Source: Pseudomonas sp. CC120222-01a (GTDB lineage: Bacteria; Pseudomonadota; Gammaproteobacteria; Pseudomonadales; Pseudomonadaceae). Taken from it: 64,000 bases of DNA. Of this stretch, positions 18,192 through 26,809 are shown piece by piece; position 1 is the stretch's first letter, and every line of letters begins with the position of its first letter. Under the pieces are notes generated by a model. That model saw only the letters and a list, made by a program, of their open reading frames with translations, ran no database searches and was not told the origin of the DNA. The stretch spans positions 100,229 through 164,228 of the forward strand of contig NZ_QEQQ01000004.1 of the NCBI RefSeq assembly GCF_003097235.1, read 5' to 3'. Both the position numbers and the translations under genes were made by a program.

Positions 18192-21100
18192 GCGTGGTTC
18201 TCCAGCACGGCTGCGTGCTCGGCCTTGCGGGCCTGGCGACGCTCGACGAAACGGCGGATCAGGAAGAAGAACACCGGGGTCAGGAACAGGCCGAACACGG
18301 TCACGCCGATCATCCCCGAGAACACCGCCACACCCATGGCATGGCGCATTTCCGAGCCGGCACCGGAGCTGAACACCAGCGGCACCACGCCCATGATGAA
18401 GGCGATCGAGGTCATCAGGATCGGCCGCAGACGCAGGCGGCAGGCTTCCAGTACCGCCGCCAGCGGGTCGAGGCCCTTGGCTTGTTCGTCCTTGGCGAAC
18501 TCGACGATCAGGATCGCGTTCTTGCACGCCAGGCCCACCAGTACGATCAGGCCGATCTGGGTGAAGATGTTGTTGTCACCCCCCGACACGATCACCCCGG
18601 TGATGGCCGACAGCAGGGTCATCGGCACGATCAGGATCACCGCCAGCGGCAGGCTCCAGCTCTCGTACTGGGCGGCCAGCACCAGGAAGGCCAGCAGCAC
18701 GCACAGCGGGAACACGAACAGCGCGGTGTTGCCCGAGAGGATCTGCTGGTAGGTCAGGTCGGTCCACTCGAAGGTCATGCCGTTGGGCAGCTCTTGCTTG
18801 AGCAGCTTCTCGATCGCCGCCTCGGCCTGGCCGGAGCTGTAGCCAGGGGCTGCGGCACCGTTGATCTCGGCAGTGATGAAGCCGTTGTAGTGCATCACCC
18901 GGTCAGGCCCGGAGGTGTCGCTGACCTTGAGGAAGGTCGCCAGCGGGATCATTTCGCCGAGGTTGTTGCGCACCTTCAACTGGCCGATCTGCTCGGCATC
19001 GAGGCGGAACTGCTGCTCGGCCTGGACGTTGACCTGGTAGGTGCGGCCAAAGCGGTTGAAGTCGTTGGTGTACAGCGAGCCCAGGTAGACCTGCAGGGTG
19101 TCGAAGATGTCGGTGATCGCCACGCCGTGGGTCTTGGCCTTTTCCCGGTCGATGGCGGCATCGACCTGCGGCACGTTGACCTGGTAGCTGGTGAACAGGC
19201 CCGCCAGTTCCGGCACGTTGTGGCTCTTGGCGATGATGTTCTGGGTTTCCTTGTACAGCGCTTCGTAGCCCAGGTTGCCGCGGTCCTCGATCTGCAGGCG
19301 GAAGCCGCCGATGGTGCCCAGGCCTTGCACGGGCGGAGGCGGGAAGATCGCGATATAGGCATCCTGGATGTCGGCGAACTTGGCGTTCAGCGCGGCGGCA
19401 ATCGCCGCAGCCGACTGGCTCGGGTCCTTGCGCTCGTCGAACGGCTTGAGCGGGGTGAACACGATGCCGCTGTTCGGGCTGTTGGTGAAGCCGTTGATCG
19501 ACAGGCCCGGGAAGGCCACCGAATCGGCCACGCCTGGCTGCTCGAGGGCGATTTCGCTCATGCGCTTGATCACCGCCTCGGTGCGGTCGAGGCTGGCGGC
19601 GTCAGGCAACTGGGCGAAGGCCACCAGGTACTGCTTGTCCTGGGCCGGCACGAAACCGGTCGGCGTGGACGAGAAGCCCAGGTAGGTCAGGCCCATCAGC
19701 CCGGCATAAAGGAACAGGGCAATGCCGCTGGAGCGGATGACCCGGCGCACGCCGCCGACGTAGCTGTGGCTGGCACGGTCGAAGAAGCGGTTGAACGGGG
19801 CGAACAGCCAGCTGCCCAACAGGCGCTCGAGGAACCGCGAGAAGCGGTCTTTCGGTGCGTGGTGGTCTTTCAACAGCACGGCAGCCAGTGCCGGCGACAG
19901 GGTCAGCGAGTTGAATGCCGAGATCACCGTGGAAATGGCGATGGTCAGCGCGAACTGCTTGTAGAACTGCCCGGTAAGGCCGGAAATGAACGCAGCAGGT
20001 ACGAACACCGCGCACAGTACCAGCGCCGTGGCGATGATCGGCCCGGTCACTTCACTCATGGCTTTCTGGGTGGCTTCCAGCGGTTTCAGGCCCAGCCCGA
20101 TGTTGCGCTCGACGTTCTCCACCACGACGATGGCGTCGTCCACCACGATACCGATAGCCAACACCAGGCCGAACAACGACAAGGCGTTGAGCGAGAAGCC
20201 GAACAGGTGCATCACCGCGAAGGTACCGATCAGCGAGACCGGTACGGCCATCAATGGGATGATCGAGGCGCGCCAGGTCTGCAGGAACAGGATCACTACC
20301 AGCACGACCAGGATCAGCGCTTCGAACAGGGTGTGCACAACCGCCTCGATGGAGCCGCGGACAAACACGGTCGGGTCATAGACGATGCTGTAGTCCATGC
20401 CTTCCGGGAAGTCTTTCTTCAGCTCGGCCATCTTTGCCCGCACTTCGTCGGAGATCTCGATGGCGTTGGAGCCTGGACGCTGGAAGATTGGAATGGCCAC
20501 GGCCGGTTGGTTGTTCAGCAGCGAACGCAGGGCGTACTGGCTGGAGCCGAGCTCAACCCGGGCGATGTCCTTCAGGCGCGTGATCTCGCCATCGGCACCG
20601 GCACGGATGATGATGTTCTCGAACTCTTCCTCGTTGACCAGGCGGCCCTGGGTGTTGATCGACAGCTGGAAGCTGGTCGAGCCGGGGGCGGGCGGGGCGC
20701 CCAGCTGGCCGGCGGCGACCTGGCGGTTCTGCTCGCGGATCGCGGCCACCACGTCGCTGGCGGTCAGGTTGCGCGACGCGGTCTTGTTCGGGTCGAGCCA
20801 CACGCGCAGCGAGTAGTCGCCCATGCCGAACAGCTGCACGTCACCGACGCCGCCCAGGCGCGCCAGCTCATCCTTGATGTTGAGGATGGCGTAGTTGGAC
20901 AGGTAGAGCATGTCGTAGCGGTTGTCCGGCGAGGTCAGGTGCACGACCATGGTCAGGTCGGGCGAAGCCTTGTCGACGGTGATACCGATCCGGGTCACTT
21001 CCTCCGGCAGCTTGGGCTGGGTACGGGTGACGCGGTTCTGCACCTGCACCTGGGCGTTGTCCAGGTCGGTGCCCAGGGCAAAGGTGATGGTCAGGGTCAG

Positions 21101-21367
21101 CTTGCCGTCGGCGGTGGACTGCGAGGACATGTACAGCATGTTCTCGACACCGGTGATGGCCTGCTCCAGCGGCGCGGCGACGGTTTCACCGATCACCTTG
21201 GGGTTGGCACCGGGGAAGTTGGCGCGCACCACCACGGTCGGCGGTACCACTTCGGGGTATTCGCTGATCGGCAGCTGGAACAGCGAGATCGAACCCGCAA
21301 TCAGCAGCACCAGCGACAGCACCGCGGCGAAGATCGGCCGGGTAATGAAGAATTTCGAAAAGTTCAT
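18188..21367 (-). CDS. mexF: RND multidrug efflux inner-membrane pump, MexF type
   Basis: A 1059-residue HAE1-family proton/drug antiporter. It has the expected N-terminus (SKFFITRPIFAAVLSLVLL), 12 membrane helices in two halves, and the proton-relay aspartate pair in GIVVDDAIVVVEN near residues 405-408. It pairs with MexE and OprN; MexEF-OprN systems in pseudomonads export chloramphenicol, fluoroquinolones, trimethoprim and quorum-signal precursors. No mexT or mexS gene is adjacent in the window, so control must come from elsewhere or from a global regulator. Confidence 0.95.
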   Translation of the reverse strand: MNFSKFFITRPIFAAVLSLVLLIAGSISLFQLPISEYPEVVPPTVVVRANFPGANPKVIGETVAAPLEQAITGVENMLYMSSQSTADGKLTLTITFALGTDLDNAQVQVQNRVTRTQPKLPEEVTRIGITVDKASPDLTMVVHLTSPDNRYDMLYLSNYAILNIKDELARLGGVGDVQLFGMGDYSLRVWLDPNKTASRNLTASDVVAAIREQNRQVAAGQLGAPPAPGSTSFQLSINTQGRLVNEEEFENIIIRAGADGEITRLKDIARVELGSSQYALRSLLNNQPAVAIPIFQRPGSNAIEISDEVRAKMAELKKDFPEGMDYSIVYDPTVFVRGSIEAVVHTLFEALILVVLVVILFLQTWRASIIPLMAVPVSLIGTFAVMHLFGFSLNALSLFGLVLAIGIVVDDAIVVVENVERNIGLGLKPLEATQKAMSEVTGPIIATALVLCAVFVPAAFISGLTGQFYKQFALTIAISTVISAFNSLTLSPALAAVLLKDHHAPKDRFSRFLERLLGSWLFAPFNRFFDRASHSYVGGVRRVIRSSGIALFLYAGLMGLTYLGFSSTPTGFVPAQDKQYLVAFAQLPDAASLDRTEAVIKRMSEIALEQPGVADSVAFPGLSINGFTNSPNSGIVFTPLKPFDERKDPSQSAAAIAAALNAKFADIQDAYIAIFPPPPVQGLGTIGGFRLQIEDRGNLGYEALYKETQNIIAKSHNVPELAGLFTSYQVNVPQVDAAIDREKAKTHGVAITDIFDTLQVYLGSLYTNDFNRFGRTYQVNVQAEQQFRLDAEQIGQLKVRNNLGEMIPLATFLKVSDTSGPDRVMHYNGFITAEINGAAAPGYSSGQAEAAIEKLLKQELPNGMTFEWTDLTYQQILSGNTALFVFPLCVLLAFLVLAAQYESWSLPLAVILIVPMTLLSAITGVIVSGGDNNIFTQIGLIVLVGLACKNAILIVEFAKDEQAKGLDPLAAVLEACRLRLRPILMTSIAFIMGVVPLVFSSGAGSEMRHAMGVAVFSGMIGVTVFGLFLTPVFFFLIRRFVERRQARKAEHAAVLENHA

Positions 21368-21379
21368 CGGTGTGGTCCC

Positions 21380-22621
21380 TTAACCGCGTGGCGCCTGGGC
21401 GCTGGCGACTTTTTCAGTGGTGCCGGCCACTTTCGGCGCCGGGTTGCTGGCCTCGAGGGCCTGGCGCTGTTGGGCGAGGGCGGCGAGGGTCTGTTCACTG
21501 GCCATCGGCGTTTCTTCCGGAGTTACTGGCGAGCCAGGGCGCACGCGCTGCAGGCCCTTGACCACGATGCGGTCGTCCTTGGCCAGGCCGCTACGGACGA
21601 TGCGCAGGCCTTCGAGCTTCGGCCCCAGTTCCACGGCGCGGTAGGCGGCCTTGTTGTCCTTGTCCATGACCAGCACGAACTTCTTGCCAAGGTCGGTGCC
21701 GACCGCTTCGTCGTTGATCAGCACAGCGTCGTACTGGGCGCTGCCGACCAGCTTCAGGCGGGCATACAGGCCGGGGGTGAACTGGCCGTCGCGGTTGTCG
21801 AACACGGCACGGCCACGGATGGTGCCGGTGCGCGGGTTGACCTGGTTGTCGACGAAGTTCATCTGGCCCAGGTGCGGGTTGCCGGTTTCGTTGGTCAGGC
21901 CAAGGTACACCGGGGTGCTCTGGCCGCGCTGGCCCTCACGCGCCAGCTGGGTGTACTTGAGGTACACGCGCTCGTCGGCGTCGAAGTAGGCATACACCTT
22001 ATCGGTGGAGACCACGCTGGTCAGCGGCGTGACATCGGCGGTGACGATGTTGCCGGCGGTGAATTCGGCACGGCTGACGCGGCCGCTGATTGGCGCGGTG
22101 ACGCGGGTGAAGCTGAGGTTCAGGCGGGCCAGGTCGAGCTGGGCCTGGATCGCATCGACCCCAGCGCGGGCTTCGGCAGCGGCGCTGCTGCGCGACTCGG
22201 CAAGCTCGGCGGAAATGGCGTTGCTGTCACGCAGGCGCTCGCCACGGCGGGCTTCGTTGGCACTGCGGATGGCGGTGGCCTTGGCCTGTTGCAGCTGGGC
22301 TTCAAGGCGGCGGACCTCTGCCTGGAACGGGCGCGGGTCGATCTGGAACAGTAGGTCGCCTTTCTTCACCTGGGCACCTTCGGTGAAGGCCACCAGGTCG
22401 ATCTGGCCGGAGACCCGTGGGCGCACTTCGACGGTTTCCGGCGCTTCCAGGCGGCCAGTGAACTCGTCCCATTCGTTGATCGGCTGCTCGATGACCTTGG
22501 CGACGCTGACCTTGGGCGCGGCGGGAGCCTGCACGGCGTCGGGGGTGCGGCCACAAGCGCTGAGCACCACCACTGCCAGGGCAGCGAGGGGGAAGCGCAA
22601 GGGTTTGAGTGAGTGATCCAT
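21380..22621 (-). CDS. mexE: RND efflux periplasmic adaptor, MexE type
   Basis: A 413-residue membrane-fusion lipoprotein (lipobox VVLSACGRT near residue 20). The biotinyl-lipoyl halves (EVRPRVSGQIDLVAFTEG; FTRVTAPISGRVSRAEFT) flank a helical hairpin at about 100-165, followed by beta-barrel and membrane-proximal domains. ATG 22621 gives a compact signal peptide. It is the first gene of mexE-mexF-oprN, with a 12-bp gap to mexF. The promoter must lie in about 22622-22780, upstream of which is a REP pair. Confidence 0.93.
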   Translation of the reverse strand: MDHSLKPLRFPLAALAVVVLSACGRTPDAVQAPAAPKVSVAKVIEQPINEWDEFTGRLEAPETVEVRPRVSGQIDLVAFTEGAQVKKGDLLFQIDPRPFQAEVRRLEAQLQQAKATAIRSANEARRGERLRDSNAISAELAESRSSAAAEARAGVDAIQAQLDLARLNLSFTRVTAPISGRVSRAEFTAGNIVTADVTPLTSVVSTDKVYAYFDADERVYLKYTQLAREGQRGQSTPVYLGLTNETGNPHLGQMNFVDNQVNPRTGTIRGRAVFDNRDGQFTPGLYARLKLVGSAQYDAVLINDEAVGTDLGKKFVLVMDKDNKAAYRAVELGPKLEGLRIVRSGLAKDDRIVVKGLQRVRPGSPVTPEETPMASEQTLAALAQQRQALEASNPAPKVAGTTEKVASAQAPRG

Positions 22622-22785
22622 GGAGAACTCCGCCAATGTATTAGTAGTGGGCGGAGTGTGAGTGTCTTGCGCGTGACGCACGAATCGAACGGAGCGAAAG
22701 CTATTATCACGCGCAATGATATCTCTGGATCAAACATCGATGGCGGGCATGTGACGGTGACTGCGGGTAAGCTCTCTAAGGCTGT

Positions 22786-22886
22786 ACCGGCCTCTTCGCG
22801 GGCACGCCCGCTCCCACAGGTACTGCACAAGCTCTGAAAGAAGTGCGGTCCCTGTGGGAGCGGGCGTGCCCGCGAAGAGGCCAGTG
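22786..22886. repeat. inverted REP pair (REP 2)
   Basis: Two REP copies in opposite orientation (about 22786-22821 and 22850-22886) with the stem CGCGGGCACGCCCG and its complement, and CTCCCACAG at the inner end. They lie between the divergent mexE operon and the MFS gene. Confidence 0.92.
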
Positions 22887-22923
22887 CAGACACCCCCGCA
22901 CAGCAACTGAAATAGGCCCCACC

Positions 22924-24099
22924 TTGCACACTTACCACCGCCTGCCCGGCCCCCTCGGCATCGTCCTCCTCGGCGTGCTGCAAATCCTGGTGTGGGGCGG
23001 CTCGTTCTTCCTCATGGCGGTGATGGCCGACCCGATCAGTCGCGACACCGGCTGGCCCAGCCAATGGGTCTACGGCGCGCTGTCCCTGAGCCTGATGGTT
23101 TCAGCGCTATTGGCACCGTTGTCCAGCCGACTGGTCGCCCGCTACGGCGGCCGCCCGCAAATGGCCGCCAGTGGCGCGGTAGTGGCGGTGGGGTTGCTGA
23201 TCATGGCTGCCAGCCACACCCTCGGCCTGTTCCTGCTGGCCTGGGCGGTGATCGGCATCGGCATGGCCATGGGCTTGTATGAAGCGCTGTTCGCCACCCT
23301 CGGCGGGTTGTATGGCGAAGGTGCGGGCAAAGCCATTACCGGCATCACCCTGATTGCCGGTTTCGCCTCGACCCTTTCATGGCCGACCGTGGCCCTGGCC
23401 ATCGAACACTTCGGCTGGCGGGCGACCTGTGTGTGCTATGCGCTGGTGCTGATGGTGGTGGTGGCGCCGTTGTACTGGCGAGTGCTGCCCGCAGGTGGCC
23501 GGGTTGAAGTCCCCGCCAAGACGCCGGCAAAAGGCGAAACCGTTGGCGTCGACCGCCAGCTCTACTGGCTGCTGACCAGCATGTTCGCCATTGGCGCGAT
23601 CATCATGACCGCCATCGCCGTGCAACTGGTGGCCGTGTTGCAGGGGCTCGGCCATTCGCTGCCGGCGGCCATCGGCCTGGCGGCGATGCTCGGGCCCAGC
23701 CAGGTGGCCTCGCGGGTGCTGCAGATCCTGGCGGGCAAGCGCCACCCGATCTGGACCGCGCTGGCCTGGGTGAGCCTGGTTCTGATCGGGTTGCTGATGG
23801 TGACCTTTGTCCCGGCAGCCACGGCGGTAGGCTTGCTGGTGTTTGGCTGCGGCAATGGCCTGCGGGCGATCGTGCGCGGGCTGCTGCCGCTGGCGATGAT
23901 GCCGCCAGCGCAATATGTGTTGCTGATGGGACGCATGTCGCGGCCTTCGTTGATAGGGCAGGCACTCACGCCAGTGGTGGGTGGTTTTCTGTTCGAGCAC
24001 TTTGGTTCGATGGGGGTGTTGCTGACCCTGTGCCTGCTGGCGCTGACCAACGTATTGCTGGTCGCCGTGGTGATGCGCCGGGTGCGAGCCAGCAGCTGA
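22924..24099 (+). CDS. MFS transporter
   Basis: A 391-residue, 12-segment major facilitator. Features: first helix GIVLLGVLQILVWGGSFFLM, the loop 2-3 motif SRLVARYGGRPQMA near 77, and a hydrophilic central loop (about 190-210). A long open frame extends upstream through the REP element; TTG 22924, just after the REP, is the most likely start because upstream codons are pure REP sequence (LWERACPRR). Substrate unknown. It is oriented away from the mexE operon. Confidence 0.78.
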   Translation: MHTYHRLPGPLGIVLLGVLQILVWGGSFFLMAVMADPISRDTGWPSQWVYGALSLSLMVSALLAPLSSRLVARYGGRPQMAASGAVVAVGLLIMAASHTLGLFLLAWAVIGIGMAMGLYEALFATLGGLYGEGAGKAITGITLIAGFASTLSWPTVALAIEHFGWRATCVCYALVLMVVVAPLYWRVLPAGGRVEVPAKTPAKGETVGVDRQLYWLLTSMFAIGAIIMTAIAVQLVAVLQGLGHSLPAAIGLAAMLGPSQVASRVLQILAGKRHPIWTALAWVSLVLIGLLMVTFVPAATAVGLLVFGCGNGLRAIVRGLLPLAMMPPAQYVLLMGRMSRPSLIGQALTPVVGGFLFEHFGSMGVLLTLCLLALTNVLLVAVVMRRVRASS

Positions 24100-24131
24100 G
24101 TCTGCTGGCACCACCGGTTTGCAATCGATGT

Positions 24132-24869
24132 TCAGCAGGTGCTGGCCGCCACGGGCTTGGCTCGGCGGTACAGCACGGTCGTCGCGGTGAACCCGCAGAC
24201 CGCCGCGAACATCAGCCAGAACGCTGGCGACGCCTTGTCCCCAGTGGCCTGCACCAACAGCGTCGAAACCGCCGGCGTAAAGCCGCCGAACAGCGCGGTA
24301 GCCAGGCTGAAGGCCAGCGAGAAGCCTACCACCCGCACGTTCGCTGGCATCACCTCGGTCAGCGCCGCGACCATGGCGCCGTTGTACAGGCCGAAGAACA
24401 TCGAGAAGTACAACAACACCGCGAGCAGGCGCTCGAAGCTGGCCGCTTCAGCGAGCCAGTGCATCGCCGGGTAGGCGGTCAGCACGCACAGCAGGGAAAT
24501 CGCCAACAACTGCGGGCGCCGGCCGATGCGGTCGGAGAGGGCGCCGCCGATGGGCAGCCAGATAAAGTTGCTGACCCCGGCCAGCAGGGTCACCACCAGG
24601 CTGTCGGTGGTGCTCAGGTGCAGCACGGTCTTGCCGAAGGTCGGGGTGTACACCGTGATCAGGTAGAACGTGGTGGTCATCGCCGCCAGCAAACCACCGG
24701 CCAGCACCGTGCGCCAGTTGTCGCACATCGAGCGGAACACCTCGGCAGCGCCTGGGTGATGTGCACGGGCCTTGAACGCTTCGGTCTCCTGCAACGAGCG
24801 GCGGATGATGAAGATGAACGGGATGATCATGCAACCGATGAAAAACGGAATGCGCCAGCCCCAGGCCGC
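24132..24869 (-). pseudogene. C-terminal remnant of a citrate-type MFS (metabolite:H+ symporter) gene
   Basis: About 245 residues match the C-terminal half of the CitA-like metabolite:H+ symporter family. The frame begins inside helix 6 at [13 protein letters not shown] and runs to a natural C-terminus through SDRIGRRPQ and [19 protein letters not shown]. Roughly the first 200 residues, including the start codon, are missing. In this frame a stop lies just upstream, at the junction with the LysR fragment. It is non-functional as a transporter unless an internal ATG (24830) is used, which would still give a half-protein. Confidence 0.85.
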
Positions 24870-25414
24870 TAATCAGGAAGCCTGCCTTCGGGCGCGTGGG
24901 GTAGCTGTGGGGGGGTGATGACGAACAGCCGTTCATCGAGCAGCGGTGTCACGCTCCAGCGTTTTCCACCTTCGAGCTGGAACAGGATGGCGAGGTCGAT
25001 CTGCCGGGCGTTGAGCTGCGCGGCGAGGTGCCCGGAGAGCATTTCCACCAGGTGCAGCTGGATGTCGGGGTAGCGCTCGCGCATGGCATTGATCAGCGGC
25101 AGGGCGAGCACGGTCGCGGTGGTCGGCGGCAGGCCGACAGTGACGTAGCCGCTCATGCGCCCACGGTGGGCGGCGGGGATGGCATTGTCGGCCTAGCGCA
25201 GGCTGAGCTGGGCATGGTGCAGGAAGGCCATGCCGGCGCTGGTTGGCGTGCCCCCCATGCTGCTGCGGTTGAGCAGGCGGGTGCACAGCTCGCTTTCGAG
25301 CTTGGCGATCTGCTGGCTCAGGGCGGAGACGCCGACCTCCAGTTCGAGCGCGGCGCGGCCAAGGCTGCCGTGTTCGATGATCTTGACGAAGTAGCGCAGC
25401 TGTCTGAGTTCCAA
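24869..25414 (-). pseudogene. LysR-family regulator, broken by a stop codon and a 3' deletion
   Basis: The frame opens at TTG 25414 (AGGAG 5 nt upstream) with a LysR helix-turn-helix (LRQLRYFVKIIEHGSLGRAA). It is interrupted by TAG at 25193-25195 where relatives have a glutamine codon (LSLR-stop-ADNAIPAA), consistent with a single C-to-T change. It then continues in the same frame through the effector domain (GYVTVGLPPTTATVLALPL) to 24869. About 180 of the usual 300 residues remain; the end is fused to the MFS remnant at about 24870. Two independent lesions mark it as dead. Confidence 0.9.
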
Positions 25415-25501
25415 GTGTGCTCCTGACGAGGACGATGGGCAGTCGGTCAGTTTACTTCGCTGTCGGGTGTATGGCTGCTCTGACGAGGCAATCTCAACCA
25501 C

Positions 25502-26548
25502 TCACGCGCTTTCCCGCGCGATCAACTCGCATTGCAGCAGGTTCAAGCGCTGCACCTCGCCCTCAAGCCCCACGCTGCCCAGATGCTGCAACACCCGCAA
25601 CGCCGCCAGTTCGCCAATTTCTCGCGAAGGCGGGCGCAATGTGGTCAGGCTCGGCAGCAGCATCTCGGCGAACGGATAGTCACCAAAGCCCATGATCGCC
25701 AGGTCGTGTGGCAAGCGCAGCCCGGCGCGCTGGCCGGCGAGGAGGGCACCGGCGGCCAGGTTATCGTTGGCGAAGATGATCGCCTGTGGCCGAGGCGTGC
25801 GGCGGATCAGCGCCTCCATGGCCTGGCGGCCGGCCTCGAACGGCGCGCAGTCGGCCGACGGCACGAATACCCAAGGTTCAAGCCCGGCTTCACGCAGCGT
25901 CTCGATGTAGCCGTCGCGCCGCTCCAGCGCACTCAGGTCGCCAGCGGCGCTGTTCTGCACGAACGCAATCCGCCGGTGGCCCTTCTCCAACAGGTAGCGG
26001 CAGGCCTGCACGCCCACCTGATGGTGCAGGAAACCCACCTGCAGTGGCGCCCGCTCAGGGCAGTAATCCCAGATCTCGACCACCGGCACATCGGCCTCGG
26101 CCAGCATTTTTTCGGTAGCCGGGCTGTGGAAATGGCTGGTTACCACCAGCGCCGCTGGCGACCAGCCGAGAAAGGCGCGCACCGCGCTTTCCTCCTGCGC
26201 TTCGCTGAAGTAGCTGGAGGCCAGCAGCAACTGGTAGCCATGCCGGCTCAAGGTGTCGCTGAAGGCTTGAATGGTCTGGGCGAAGATCGGCCCGGAAATG
26301 TTCGGGATGACCATGCCGACGATACGCCCACGGGCCGAGGCCAGCCCGCCGGCCACCAGGTTGGGCACGTAACCCAGCGCCTGCACCGCCGCTTCGATGC
26401 GCGCGCGCAGGGGCGGGGAGACCTGTTCGGGCTGATTGAAGAAGCGCGACACGCTGATGGCCGAAACCTCGGCGGTCCGCGCCACGTCGGCGAGGGTGAC
26501 GCGACCTGCGCCGCGCCGCTTGCGGGACGATTCCTTGGCTTGGCTCAC
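25502..26548 (-). CDS. LacI/GntR-type transcriptional repressor
   Basis: A 348-residue LacI-family regulator. The helix-turn-helix and hinge are at about 17-70 (VTLADVARTAEVSAISVSRFFNQP, then a hinge helix), followed by a periplasmic-binding-like effector core with QNSAAGDLSALERRDGY and FANDNLAAGALLAGQ. It is most like gluconate-type repressors, but the effector cannot be assigned from sequence. It is divergent from the TonB-receptor operon, and two LacI-style palindromes lie in the shared intergenic region, so it very likely controls both itself and that operon. Confidence 0.92.
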   Translation of the reverse strand: MSQAKESSRKRRGAGRVTLADVARTAEVSAISVSRFFNQPEQVSPPLRARIEAAVQALGYVPNLVAGGLASARGRIVGMVIPNISGPIFAQTIQAFSDTLSRHGYQLLLASSYFSEAQEESAVRAFLGWSPAALVVTSHFHSPATEKMLAEADVPVVEIWDYCPERAPLQVGFLHHQVGVQACRYLLEKGHRRIAFVQNSAAGDLSALERRDGYIETLREAGLEPWVFVPSADCAPFEAGRQAMEALIRRTPRPQAIIFANDNLAAGALLAGQRAGLRLPHDLAIMGFGDYPFAEMLLPSLTTLRPPSREIGELAALRVLQHLGSVGLEGEVQRLNLLQCELIARESA

Positions 26549-26576
26549 AGTTTGGCCTCATGGGGAAATGAGGCGA

Positions 26577-26590
26577 TGTTAGCGCTAACG
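26577..26590. promoter_or_regulatory. LacI-type operator O1
   Basis: TGTTAGCGCTAACG contains a perfect 12-bp palindrome (26578-26589) with the central CG step typical of LacI-family sites. It lies about 30 bp upstream of the repressor start. Confidence 0.85.
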
Positions 26591-26652
26591 AGGCCATGAC
26601 TTACAAATAGCTTTATTGCATATAAAACTGACTTTTTATTATTTGACCTGCT

Positions 26653-26673
26653 AAGTATCAGGCTTTGATACTT
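26653..26673. promoter_or_regulatory. palindrome AAGTATCA-N5-TGATACTT
   Basis: Perfect 8-bp arms (26653-26660, 26666-26673) lie between the two LacI-type operators. It may be an operator for a second regulator or overlap a promoter element; no T-run supports a terminator. Confidence 0.5.
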
Positions 26674-26678
26674 GATCA

Positions 26679-26692
26679 TGTTAGCGCTAACA
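26679..26692. promoter_or_regulatory. LacI-type operator O2
   Basis: TGTTAGCGCTAACA is a perfect 14-bp palindrome sharing 13 of 14 bases with O1 and centred 102 bp from it. The spacing suggests loop formation between two repressor dimers. Confidence 0.87.
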
Positions 26693-26809
26693 AGCGCTGC
26701 TGTTGGCAAGCGCCTGCCACTCGCACGAGCGAGACCAGACAACCACAGCAACACCTCGTCGGCCCCATGAGTGTGGGCCATGGTCTGGTCATCGAAGGCA
26801 GTGAGCATC

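Noticed and set aside
18194..22354. Long open frame (about 1386 codons) antisense to mexF and mexE
   Set aside because: Mirror frame of the RND genes; composition is His/Gly/Gln-rich with no family match, while mexE and mexF are unmistakable.
22680..22760. MexT-type box upstream of mexE (ATCAAACATCGAT)
   Set aside because: It has the ATCA and CGAT parts but the spacing and the downstream half do not match the published pattern, and no mexT gene is present.
22843..22923. N-terminal extension of the MFS protein starting in the REP element
   Set aside because: The codons are pure REP sequence and the same peptide (LWERACPRRG) appears wherever this REP orientation is read, including before the glycosylase gene.
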